DNA from: Vibrio cyclitrophicus
Lineage (GTDB): Bacteria > Pseudomonadota > Gammaproteobacteria > Enterobacterales > Vibrionaceae
Length of the DNA stretch: 64,000 bases
Assembly: GCF_024347435.1 (NCBI RefSeq)
Contig: NZ_AP025481.1
Coordinates: 62,001-126,000 of the forward strand
Direction of reading: 5' to 3'
The notes under the pieces were generated by a model that did not search any database, was not told the DNA's origin, and saw nothing but the letters and a program-made list of their open reading frames with translations. Below are positions 31,587 through 39,940 of the stretch, in pieces (within the stretch, counting starts at the first letter, position 1; each line of letters opens with the position of its first letter). The translations under genes were made by a program, and so were the position numbers.

Positions 31587-32225
31587 ATGTTAAATACGGA
31601 AGCCGAAAAAGTAAGAGAAGCTTTGCTCGAAAAAGGACTTGAAACCCCGATGATACCGAGCGAAATGAATCCTGATCAGAAGTACAACCGCATTAAAGGA
31701 CTTTTAACGGAAGTTGTCAGTACGCTTGGGTTGGATCTAACCGATGACAGTCTCGCTGAAACACCCCATCGCATTGCAAAGATGTACGTTCATGAGATAT
31801 TTTCAGGTCTAGATTATGATAACTTTCCAAAAATCAGTGTGATAGACAACAAAATGTCGGTTGATGAAATGGTCAAGGTATCGAATATAGATTTAACTTC
31901 GACGTGCGAACATCACTTCATTACCATCGATGGTTTAGCAGAAGTGGCCTATATCCCTGAAAACAAGATTCTTGGGCTGTCTAAAATAAACCGCATTGTA
32001 CGATTCTTTGCTCAGCGCCCTCAGGTCCAAGAGCGCCTTACCCAGCAAATTTTGGTCGCGATACAGACTCTAGTTGAAACAGAAAACGTGGCCGTGACGA
32101 TTAAAGCAACCCATTATTGCGTTAAATCTAGAGGTGTCATGGACGCCAACTCTGAAACTTCAACAACCGCTCTCGGTGGTATCTTCAAAACTAACCCTCA
32201 AACCAGAGCTGAGTTTTTACGATGA
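31587..32225 (+). CDS. folE: GTP cyclohydrolase I
   Basis: A 212-residue enzyme converting GTP to 7,8-dihydroneopterin triphosphate, the entry step of pterin synthesis. Family motifs: [20 protein letters not shown], then [14 protein letters not shown] (about residue 110) with the zinc Cys-His ligands, [20 protein letters not shown], and VKATHYC-like [15 protein letters not shown] holding the third zinc ligand. Ten bases after folX, and overlapping folM by ATGA, so a tight operon. Confidence 0.95.
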   Translation: MLNTEAEKVREALLEKGLETPMIPSEMNPDQKYNRIKGLLTEVVSTLGLDLTDDSLAETPHRIAKMYVHEIFSGLDYDNFPKISVIDNKMSVDEMVKVSNIDLTSTCEHHFITIDGLAEVAYIPENKILGLSKINRIVRFFAQRPQVQERLTQQILVAIQTLVETENVAVTIKATHYCVKSRGVMDANSETSTTALGGIFKTNPQTRAEFLR

Positions 32226-32938
32226 GTGAAACCATACTAATAACTGGCGTTGGAAAACGTCTAGGCTTCGCTTTGGCGCAGCAACTTCTAGCGGAAGGGT
32301 ACAAAGTGGTTGGCACCTACCGCAGCCACTATCCCCAATTACAGCTATTGCGAGACAACGGGGCAGACTTGCAACAGGTAGACTTTTATCAACAAAGTAG
32401 CTTAGAGGGCTTTCTTGACTACGTTAGTCAAGAATACAAGGTAATTCGAGCTATCATACACAACGCTTCCGACTGGAAGCCTGAGAACAAGAAAGATCCA
32501 AGTGAAAATGCATCACAAATCATGCACCAGATGATGACGATTCACGCCACCGCGCCTTATCTGATCAACTTAACACTCAAAGACCAACTGATGTCTGACG
32601 ATCACACTTCAGACATCATTCACATCAGTGACTACGTTGCGGAAAAAGGCAGTAAAAAACACATTGCCTACGCTGCTAGTAAAGCAGCGCTCAACAACCT
32701 GACGCTATCGTTTTCTGCAATGCTGGCTCCCAAGGTGAAAGTAAATACCGTTTCTCCAGCTATGATTAAGTTTAATGAAAATGACGATGAGGCGTACAAA
32801 ACCAAAGCTCTGAAAAAAGCTCTGATTCCGGCCGAGGCAGGCTTTGAAGAAGTGATAGATGGTATTAAGTTTGTTCTGGCTAGTCATTATATGACAGGAA
32901 GGACTTTGCACCTTGATGGCGGCAGGCATTTGAAGTGA
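32222..32938 (+). CDS. folM: Dihydromonapterin reductase, short-chain dehydrogenase
   Basis: A 238-residue NADPH-dependent SDR reducing dihydromonapterin to tetrahydromonapterin. The cofactor loop is [15 protein letters not shown] near residue 8; Asn-Ala-Ser in [14 protein letters not shown]; catalytic Tyr and Lys in [14 protein letters not shown] (about residue 150); the C-terminus [15 protein letters not shown] matches E. coli FolM closely. Last gene of the folK-folX-folE-folM operon, overlapping folE by four bases. Confidence 0.92.
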   Translation: MSETILITGVGKRLGFALAQQLLAEGYKVVGTYRSHYPQLQLLRDNGADLQQVDFYQQSSLEGFLDYVSQEYKVIRAIIHNASDWKPENKKDPSENASQIMHQMMTIHATAPYLINLTLKDQLMSDDHTSDIIHISDYVAEKGSKKHIAYAASKAALNNLTLSFSAMLAPKVKVNTVSPAMIKFNENDDEAYKTKALKKALIPAEAGFEEVIDGIKFVLASHYMTGRTLHLDGGRHLK

Positions 32939-33213
32939 CCCCTTTGTAGTAAGAGCTTGTGGAAGCACAGTCAATGGAACTATCTAAACCGCTTCTGATC
33001 CAATTATTGTTAGTGCTAATTTTTATTTATAGGCTGTTAATTCAGGCATTCAATCCCAGAGCTAATATGAAGATGAATAGGGTACTACGCTCACTTTATC
33101 CTTATACGGTGTATTCGAATAATTAGGATAATTATAAGCGAGCGTATGACTACTCATCTTCGTTCTTAACAAGAACCACATGTTTGGGCTGGTGACTTTT
33201 GTATTGCTAGTGG

Positions 33214-33807
33214 CTACATCCCATAGCGGAACTTTTTACCTATATTGACCATATCGCGATGCACTGGAGCTAGTGCATTAGCGTAGGCAGCTAGTAGCTT
33301 CATGGTATATTCGCTGCGGTCATGCAGATGCAGGTCGGTACATTCGTGTTCAGTTGTCAGAATATCTTCGCAGTTACGAAACATCAGATGATCAGGCAGA
33401 AAACACACATGATTGTTTTTATTACCCGTCATCCGTAATTCACTGATCGGGTAGACACCATTTACGCTCGCTGAAACGCTCACCAGCAGCGCTGCTTTAT
33501 GAGCCAGTTCCTGGTCAGTGGTCAGCATCAAAAAGTTCTTTAATGCCGGCGTTGCCATTCCATGCCATTCTGGGGTAATAAAAATGAACGCGTCCGATTT
33601 CTTAAGGATTTGAGCGACAGGTTTCCATTGTTTCCACTCCTCACTGTCTTGCCATATTCCTTCATTCCAAAACGGTAGATTCAGTTGGTGTAAATCGAGA
33701 ACAGTTGCCTTATCAAAATGAGGCTCAGCCAGTGTTTGTAGGTAATAGGCAACATTTAGGCTCTGAGAATGCGCTCTTTGACTTCCTGATACGATTGTAA
33801 TATTCAT
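33214..33807 (-). CDS. NADPH-dependent FMN reductase family protein
   Basis: A 197-residue flavodoxin-fold protein, beginning MNITIVSGSQRAHSQSLNVA (phosphate-binding loop for FMN), then FIFITPEWHGMATPALKNFL (about residue 75-95) typical of NADPH-dependent FMN reductases. Its start overlaps the stop of the exporter gene by ATGA, indicating co-translation. Together with the exporter and the divergent MarR regulator it suggests a response to a quinone- or drug-like compound. Confidence 0.85.
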   Translation of the reverse strand: MNITIVSGSQRAHSQSLNVAYYLQTLAEPHFDKATVLDLHQLNLPFWNEGIWQDSEEWKQWKPVAQILKKSDAFIFITPEWHGMATPALKNFLMLTTDQELAHKAALLVSVSASVNGVYPISELRMTGNKNNHVCFLPDHLMFRNCEDILTTEHECTDLHLHDRSEYTMKLLAAYANALAPVHRDMVNIGKKFRYGM

Positions 33808-34712
33808 ATTAATTCCTTTTTACGGTCTGAAATTGTGTTAGTTGATTGGTTTGATGGTGAGCGAGGCGTAGCCAGCACAATTGAAAATAGAATTACAGAG
33901 GCACCAAGTAATTGGGGCCAAGTCAGTGTTTGATTTAGGATTAGATATCCAAGAAAACAGGCAGAAACACTGCTTAGAAATCCGAGAAAAGAGACGGTCA
34001 CCGGAGGCAGTTTCTCGATACCGCGAAACCACAGAAAGTAACCCAAAACGGCACCAATCAGGCTTAGGTATCCATAGCCTAGGTAGTTGATTGACGTAAG
34101 TTGGTTTGGAACGCCTTCTAGCCAAAGCGAGACTGGTAGCAAAATGATGCCGCCAAATAACAATTGCCAACCTGTAAACCCAAGCATCGTCATGCCCGTA
34201 GGACGTCCCCATTTTTTTGTCAGCACCACGCCTAAAGCCATGCTCAGCGTTCCAAGTATGGCGGTAGCCACACCTTCAATATTGATTTCGGCTGAGCTGT
34301 TAAGCACTAGCAGGCCTACGCCGAGAATTCCCAACACACTAGCGGTCAGTCGTTGTGAAGAGAAGTTGGCACTCAATAGGTACCAACTCATGATCATTAC
34401 AATCACCGGCTGAATAGACATCACCATCGATGCCATGCCACCCGGTAGGTAGGTTGCCGCGAAAAATAAGCAATAGAAAAATAGCCCGATGTTCAGAAAA
34501 CCTAGCACTGCCATACGGAGCCACCACAATCCAGTTAGCCCCGTTCGGCTAATAAGCACAAGCAATATACCAGCAGGAAGCGAACGGATTGTTGAAGCAA
34601 TAAGCGGACTTTCTGGAGGTAGCGCTTCCGTTGTGACTATATAGGTACTGCCCCAGATAATAGGTGCAATTGCGGTTAACGCTATTGTCTTAACTTGTTG
34701 AATCCTGTTCAT
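33804..34712 (-). CDS. EamA/DMT-family exporter
   Basis: A 302-residue inner-membrane transporter with ten hydrophobic helices arranged as two EamA repeats; the first has IAPIIWGSTYIVTTEALPPESPL, the second begins near GTLSMALGVVLTKKWG. It resembles the PecM/RhaT-like drug/metabolite exporters. First gene of a two-gene operon divergent from a MarR regulator, with a perfect 21-bp inverted repeat in between. Substrate unknown. Confidence 0.87.
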   Translation of the reverse strand: MNRIQQVKTIALTAIAPIIWGSTYIVTTEALPPESPLIASTIRSLPAGILLVLISRTGLTGLWWLRMAVLGFLNIGLFFYCLFFAATYLPGGMASMVMSIQPVIVMIMSWYLLSANFSSQRLTASVLGILGVGLLVLNSSAEINIEGVATAILGTLSMALGVVLTKKWGRPTGMTMLGFTGWQLLFGGIILLPVSLWLEGVPNQLTSINYLGYGYLSLIGAVLGYFLWFRGIEKLPPVTVSFLGFLSSVSACFLGYLILNQTLTWPQLLGASVILFSIVLATPRSPSNQSTNTISDRKKELI

Positions 34713-34737
34713 AACTCTCCTTAACTGACTGGTTATT

Positions 34738-34781
34738 ACTTTAATAAAAGTATCTTTTACAAAAGATACTTTTATTAAAGT
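34738..34781. promoter_or_regulatory. Perfect 21-bp inverted repeat, probable MarR operator
   Basis: Arms 34738-34758 and 34761-34781 are exact reverse complements with a two-base AC spacer; the core reads AGTATCTTTT-AC-AAAAGATACT. It lies in the 130-bp divergent promoter of the exporter and MarR genes. A partial repeat of the core (AAAAGATATTT) occurs at about 34817. Confidence 0.85.
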
Positions 34782-34842
34782 AATGGAAGCCTAATCTTTA
34801 ATCAAGTATATTTTTGAAAAGATATTTACTTGAGAGATAAAA

Positions 34843-35325
34843 ATGACATCAGATAAAGTTGATAAAATTCTTGCTCAATGGCTTGCAGTCAGGCCGGATC
34901 TGGATTGCTCAGCAATGGGTGTTGTCGGGCGATTACGTCGAACCAGTGGTATATGGAAGAAGAATTTGGAGTCGGTTTTTCAAGAACATGGGCTGAGTAG
35001 TATTGAGTTTGATATTTTGGCTACTATGCGCCGCAGCGATACTGTGGTCACTCCTACTGAGCTGTATCAAACTCTGATGCTTTCGTCTGGTGCGGTCAGT
35101 ACACGTATTGAACAGTTGGTAAAACGTGGTTTTGTCCAACGTATTGCCAGTGAAGAAGACAGACGCAGCTGTAAAGTTACCCTGACTCAAAAGGGAGTTG
35201 AGTTGGTGGACACAGCATTAAATGCACATGTTGCTAATATGGATAACATGCTGAGCGTACTTAGTAGCCAAGAACAAGATCAGTTGGCAAGTTTGTTGAG
35301 AAAGATACTGTTGGAAAGGCAATAA
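34843..35325 (+). CDS. MarR-family transcriptional regulator
   Basis: A 160-residue dimeric winged-helix repressor. The recognition region is SSGAVSTRIEQLVKRGFVQR followed by the wing EEDRRSCKVTLTQKG (about residues 85-120). N- and C-terminal helices for dimerisation flank it. It is divergent from the exporter-FMN reductase operon and probably binds the long inverted repeat, controlling both directions. The inducing ligand is unknown. Confidence 0.88.
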   Translation: MTSDKVDKILAQWLAVRPDLDCSAMGVVGRLRRTSGIWKKNLESVFQEHGLSSIEFDILATMRRSDTVVTPTELYQTLMLSSGAVSTRIEQLVKRGFVQRIASEEDRRSCKVTLTQKGVELVDTALNAHVANMDNMLSVLSSQEQDQLASLLRKILLERQ

Positions 35326-35383
35326 CGAACAGTCGCTTTTTAGGTTTTCAATATTCCTTTACTCGTTTACTGGCTGTTAATGA

Positions 35384-35713
35384 TGGCTTGCGATACTAAA
35401 AATTAACCGGAACGCTGTAATTAGAGCTGAAGAGCTAGCAAGTTTCTGTCCAGAATCTTCTCAGGTTGAACTTTTACCGTGGCACTTTCTAGCTCAAAAG
35501 TGCCCAACTCTGCGTTACGTTGTCTACTCCCACTTATTCCAGATAGTGGAGTCTGACTTACAAATAGTAACCTCATTAAGTGGATATATTCCCCAAGATT
35601 ACCTCCGACTAAGCAACCAACTTCAGCCCGCTACTGCGAAGTTAGTAAGTATAAATTCTGTTTATAGTAAATGTAATCACCACCAACTATTTAGACCAAA
35701 ACCGAACCTATAG
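35384..35713 (+). other. Long open frame without start codon, possibly a decayed gene
   Basis: 109 codons are open between two stops, reading for example ELASFCPESSQVELLPWHFL, with no usable start or ribosome site. Its 3' end runs into the duplicated relic sequence that begins at 35651. It may be a further decayed gene fragment or chance. Confidence 0.25.
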
Positions 35714-35870
35714 AATAGTGGAACACACTTATATGGACCGTTTTCATTAATGGCCAAGTCGACGGGTTCTGTTTGTCATTTTGGTTGCAACTCCCTTTTC
35801 TATTTCGAAACACACCAACTCTGTCCTGGACACCTAATCAATTGTTAAATGAGTGATGACACGTTAAATG
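35651..35870 (+). pseudogene. Relic of a second anaerobic sulfatase maturase gene with its leader
   Basis: 35651-35749 closely matches the leader of the intact maturase gene (37401-37500), including CTGTTTATAGTAAATGTAA. From the ATG at 35750 the reading MAKSTGSVCHFGCNSLFYFE mirrors MAKPTGSVCNLDCSYCFYLE of the intact protein, then GHLINC, a stop, and MSDDTLN. Two of the three radical-SAM cysteines remain. About 60 bases of the intact leader are missing before the ATG. The match ends near 35870, where HlyD-derived sequence begins. Confidence 0.85.
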
Positions 35871-35872
35871 CG

Positions 35873-36070
35873 GATATGAATCGGGGCATCGAAAATCTAC
35901 AAGTGAAATTGGTCTAAGTTAAACGAAATCCAAGACAATATTGAGTTTTGTGGCTGAGTTGAATGACAAGAAAGGTTCGGGCGCCACTTAATTACTAATT
36001 ACGTGAACGCTCTAGCTTTTATTGCGGATGGTTCAAGTGTGGGCTTGTTGCATGTGTGCAATACGCCGAA
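35873..36070 (+). pseudogene. Relic of a second HlyD-type gene
   Basis: Matches the middle of the intact HlyD-type gene (about 43122-43430) in pieces: a stretch like CAAGTGAAA...AAGCGAAA, then CAAGACAATATTGAGTTTTG aligned to 43228-43247, then TTTTATTGCGGATGGTTCAA aligned to 43369-43388, and TTGCATGTGTG. Internal deletions and stops make it non-coding. It ends 20 bases before the ribosome site of the FadL-like gene. Confidence 0.8.
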
Positions 36071-36104
36071 AAATTCTCTCGAAACATCCTAAGGAATCTA
36101 TAAA

Positions 36105-37238
36105 ATGAAGATGACGCAAGTCGCTCTCAATGTTGTGGTTGCATGTGCCACTCTCTCCCCCTTTTGGGTCAATAGTGCTGGCTTAAGCATGTCTCAAATA
36201 GCGACAACCAAAAGCGTTGCAACAGCAGGGGCCGCCAACGTTACAAACAGTTCTGACTCTTCTGCAACAATCTCAAACGCCGCTGCACTTTCTGGCATTG
36301 AAGATCGCTCGTATGTTTCGGGCGCTCAGTATATCAATGTATTCAACCAGTTCACTCGTGATGATTCAGGAGAAAGCACTGAAGTCTCAAAGGGATTAAT
36401 CGCACCTCACGCCTCTTATGCTAAAAGAGTGAATAAGAAAGCGGTACTTGGAATTAGTCTTCATTCCGCGGGTGGCTTAGGTGCTGAATATAGCAATGGT
36501 GTCGGCGCTAATCCAATCAATGCCATTTCAGAGAATGCTATTGCTGTCGTCGATATTACAACTGGTGTTTCATATCAAGTTACAGACAAGCTCTCCCTTG
36601 GCGGTTCTTTGATTCTTCAATACATGAAGATAGACGTCGTTGGTGGCGTGAACACTCAATGGGAAGAACTTGCTACCGGTGACAGTGTTGCTCCTTCTTT
36701 TGCTCTGAGCTCTTACTACACGTTGAGCGACAATACACACTTGGGTCTGCAATATCGCCATAAAACAGACCATGAAATTGATATTGAAACGTCGCTAGAT
36801 GTGAATCCAACCGCGAATTTGTCTTGGGTTACTAGTATCGACTTGGGGCTTAAGCATGCTCTTTCCAAACAAACCGATGTAATGGTTAACGCTAAGTTTG
36901 AAAACTGGGAAGATTATGATGACAAATATACATGGACCTATTCTATAGGCGTTGGCGCGGCGCATAAGATGGATAAATTTACGATTTATGGTGGCGCTAG
37001 CTACGACTCTTCTCCAGTGAACGAGAATGAGCGAGACGTACTACTGCCCGTTGACCAGCAATGGCGCATTGGGTTTGGTAGTGAGTATGAGCTTGAATCT
37101 GGCAACAAGTTAGGTTTAGCGTATCAATATCAAAACAATGGAACAGCGGATATCACAGCCGACAACGTGACGCTCCAGCCAACAGGAAGTTATGAAGATA
37201 ACCATATTCACTTTGTGACCCTCTCTTATCGTCACTGA
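36105..37238 (+). CDS. FadL/OmpP1-like outer-membrane protein
   Basis: A 377-residue outer-membrane barrel of the FadL/TodX (OMPP1) family, which carry hydrophobic compounds inward. Signal peptide residues 1-24 ending NSAG; the mature N-terminus has SVATAGAANVTNSSDSSATI then NAAALSGI, the family's Asn-Pro-Ala-like hatch region. Alternating beta strands and a terminal aromatic-His (VTLSYRH) follow. SD TAAGGA. It leads the sulfatase locus and may take up the sulfated, lipophilic substrate; that is inference. Its upstream region consists of relic sequence. Confidence 0.8.
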   Translation: MKMTQVALNVVVACATLSPFWVNSAGLSMSQIATTKSVATAGAANVTNSSDSSATISNAAALSGIEDRSYVSGAQYINVFNQFTRDDSGESTEVSKGLIAPHASYAKRVNKKAVLGISLHSAGGLGAEYSNGVGANPINAISENAIAVVDITTGVSYQVTDKLSLGGSLILQYMKIDVVGGVNTQWEELATGDSVAPSFALSSYYTLSDNTHLGLQYRHKTDHEIDIETSLDVNPTANLSWVTSIDLGLKHALSKQTDVMVNAKFENWEDYDDKYTWTYSIGVGAAHKMDKFTIYGGASYDSSPVNENERDVLLPVDQQWRIGFGSEYELESGNKLGLAYQYQNNGTADITADNVTLQPTGSYEDNHIHFVTLSYRH

Positions 37239-37535
37239 TTCGTTAAATAAGCCTAAATACCGAGAGGTATACTTTAAAATCACCCAGAACCAAAGCAGAA
37301 GAATATAAGAGTAGAGAGCAGAAGAAGGCTTTGGTTAATCACTAAAATGTGTCGATATTTGTCGGTGGTCGTGGATTTGAGCTATTCAGAGGTATGAACT
37401 ATAAATCCTGTTTATAGTAAATGTAACCACCACCGACTATTTAGCCAGAAACTGAACCTATAGAATGGTGATACACACTTATGGACGCTTCTCACTAATT
37501 AGCCACAATGGATGGGCTGACTATAAGGTTCACTC
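37239..37535. promoter_or_regulatory. Intergenic region before the sulfatase maturase
   Basis: Contains a 9-bp inverted repeat AACCAAAGC (37288-37296) / GCTTTGGTT (37328-37336) around a purine-rich loop, then, from 37401, the sequence that is duplicated at 35651-35749. The duplicated part probably includes the maturase promoter. Confidence 0.5.
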
Positions 37536-38861
37536 ATGCAAGCACCTCACAATTGTCACGTAATGGCCAAGCCGACCGGCTCTGTCTGTAATCTTGATTG
37601 CAGTTACTGTTTCTATCTTGAAAAACACCAACTCTATCCTGAACGTCAAACAAACTGGCGAATGAGTGATGACACGCTAAGTTCCTATATAAAGCAGACC
37701 ATTGAAGCTCAAAGCAACAACCATGTTCAATTTACTTGGCAGGGCGGTGAACCAACAATGATGGGGCTCGCGTTTTTTGAAAAAGCCATGCAGTTATGTG
37801 AACAGTACGGAAAGGGAAAAAAACTTGAACACACCTTTCAAACCAACGGTATTTTGCTTAACGATGCTTGGTGTGAGTTTTTCAAAAAACATCACTTTTT
37901 AGTCGGTGTGTCCATTGATGGGCCACAAGATCTACATGATGCTTACCGAGTCACCCGCTCGGGTAAACAAACACATGCTCAAGTTATGCAAGGTATCGAA
38001 TTGTTAAAAAAGCATGGTGTTGAGTTTAATACGCTTACCGTCGTCAATAATGAAAATGTAAAGCATCCAAAGCGGGTGTATCAGCATTTGAAAGAGATTG
38101 GTTCAACGTATATTCAGTTTATTCCGTTGGTCGAACGAGCGAAGCAAACATGTTCTGAAACGGATTTAAAACTTGTCTTACCCGATGAGCCTTTAGCGGA
38201 AGTGACGTCATGGTCGGTGCCTTCGCAAGCCTATGGCGAATTTCTTTGTGATATTTTTGATGTATGGGTACGCAAAGATGTGGGCTCCATTTTTGTGAAT
38301 ATGTTTGATAGTACGTTGAGTGCTTGGTGCGGACAGCAGTCTGGAATGTGTCATTTTACTGAACGTTGTGGTCATGCTTTTGCTCTTGAGGCGAACGGGG
38401 ACTTATACAATTGCGACCATTATGTATACCCTGAACATCGTTTGGGCAATATTCATCATAAATCGATTTCTGAATGCAATAACAGCCAGCAAGCCATTGA
38501 ATTCGGTCTACAAAAACAAACAACATTGACTCCCGACTGTAAAAAATGCCCATTTCAGTTTGCCTGCAATGGAGGGTGTCCAAAACATCGTTTTGAACGC
38601 AGTTCAAGCGGACATCCAGGGCATAACTATTTTTGCCAAGGCTATAAAAAATTCTTCGAGTACAGTGCTCAATACATGAAAGAAATGCGTAGGCTATTAT
38701 CTGTTGGTCGTTTTGCAGATGAAATCATGTGGGCATTGGCTTATCAAGATGTGAAGCTGACAGCAGTTGTAAGCAAAAGCTCGGTGGCCATTGGTCGTAA
38801 TCAATCCTGTTCTTGTGGAAGTGGTATAAAATACAAACATTGCTGCGGAGTAAGAAGGTAA
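37536..38861 (+). CDS. Anaerobic sulfatase-maturating enzyme, radical SAM, with SEC-C tail
   Basis: A 441-residue radical-SAM enzyme converting the active-site Cys of a sulfatase to formylglycine. The cluster motif is C18-x3-C22-x2-C25 in SVCNLDCSYCFYLEKHQ, then WQGGEPTMMG, and C-terminal SPASM cysteines (CGHAFALEANGDLYNCDHY and CKKCPFQFACNGGCPKHRF). The last 25 residues add a SEC-C zinc motif, CSCGSGIKYKHCC, uncommon for this family. An ATG at 37563 is an alternative start. The arylsulfatase two genes downstream is the obvious client. SAM-dependent and oxygen-sensitive by family. Confidence 0.92.
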   Translation: MQAPHNCHVMAKPTGSVCNLDCSYCFYLEKHQLYPERQTNWRMSDDTLSSYIKQTIEAQSNNHVQFTWQGGEPTMMGLAFFEKAMQLCEQYGKGKKLEHTFQTNGILLNDAWCEFFKKHHFLVGVSIDGPQDLHDAYRVTRSGKQTHAQVMQGIELLKKHGVEFNTLTVVNNENVKHPKRVYQHLKEIGSTYIQFIPLVERAKQTCSETDLKLVLPDEPLAEVTSWSVPSQAYGEFLCDIFDVWVRKDVGSIFVNMFDSTLSAWCGQQSGMCHFTERCGHAFALEANGDLYNCDHYVYPEHRLGNIHHKSISECNNSQQAIEFGLQKQTTLTPDCKKCPFQFACNGGCPKHRFERSSSGHPGHNYFCQGYKKFFEYSAQYMKEMRRLLSVGRFADEIMWALAYQDVKLTAVVSKSSVAIGRNQSCSCGSGIKYKHCCGVRR

Positions 38862-38864
38862 ACC

Positions 38865-39710
38865 ATGGATTTTGATCTGAATTTGATAAAAGTATTCTTA
38901 GAAGTTTACCAGTATCACTCTTATACCAAAGCCTCTGAAACCATAGGTATCACGCAACCAGCGGTGAGTGCATCTATAAAGCGAATGGAACAAGAGATTG
39001 GTGAGCCCCTGTTTTATCGAGAGGGGCGGACGATGAAACCGACCGCGATGGCCATTCGTTTAGCCACTCGATTTCGCGTTGGGTTTGATGAAATACAAAA
39101 TGCCTTGAGTGAGCGTTTTACTTATTCGGTTTATGTGAACGAGGCGCTGGCATTGGATTTGCCCGTTCTACCGTCAATGATGATAGAACATACTCCATTA
39201 GATCAGGAAATACTGCTGCACCAACTTAAATCGTTATCTGTCGATTTAGCCGTGGGTATATTTATGGTCAAAGACCACTCCATTGTCACTGAGCCGTTAT
39301 TCAGCGAATCGACCGTTATTGTGTGCCGTCGTGACCATCCAAGAATTCATGGTCATATTTCACGGAATCAATTCTATGAAGAGGGGCATGTCGCATTAGC
39401 TACCCAATGGAAAGGAATGGATGGATTCGAACATATCCGCTTGGAGAGTCCAAAAAGTAGGAATATCCAATGCAAGACCCATTCAATTTCAGCGATGCTG
39501 CTTGATGTCACCATCAGCGATAGAGTTGCGATCGTACCTCGACATCTTGCACTCAATTGGCAAGAGCGTTTAAATTTTCAAGTACTGGAAAACCCGATAG
39601 AGCATAAGCCATTGGAATACTGTCTGGCTTACCATCGACGCTATCAAAAAACAGAAAACCACATAAAAGTTAGAGAAACCATTCGAGCACACCTAGGATG
39701 CGCGGATTAG
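38865..39710 (+). CDS. LysR-family transcriptional regulator of the sulfatase locus
   Basis: A 281-residue LysR protein: MDFDLNLIKVFLEVYQYHSY and ITQPAVSASIKRMEQEIGEP form the helix-turn-helix, with a substrate-binding-like C-terminal domain. It begins four bases after the maturase stop, so the two are co-transcribed. Likely controls the maturase and sulfatase genes in response to substrate. Confidence 0.87.
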   Translation: MDFDLNLIKVFLEVYQYHSYTKASETIGITQPAVSASIKRMEQEIGEPLFYREGRTMKPTAMAIRLATRFRVGFDEIQNALSERFTYSVYVNEALALDLPVLPSMMIEHTPLDQEILLHQLKSLSVDLAVGIFMVKDHSIVTEPLFSESTVIVCRRDHPRIHGHISRNQFYEEGHVALATQWKGMDGFEHIRLESPKSRNIQCKTHSISAMLLDVTISDRVAIVPRHLALNWQERLNFQVLENPIEHKPLEYCLAYHRRYQKTENHIKVRETIRAHLGCAD

Positions 39711-39940
39711 TACTATAAACCCCACTTATTGCTGATATAAACGCCACGCTCTACCTGCATATCCCCCTTTTGAATAACCTTAGCACTGAAAAACTACATT
39801 GGTGCTGAGGCTATTTTCTTTGACCCCTCGCCATTGAGTTTTACATCTCTGATCTATTTTGCTTCGCTAAATGACGGTATACGGATGTCTTTAGCACAAC
39901 AGGTAGACCGGAGTTAATTCCTGTTCTCAAAGGTGTCCGA

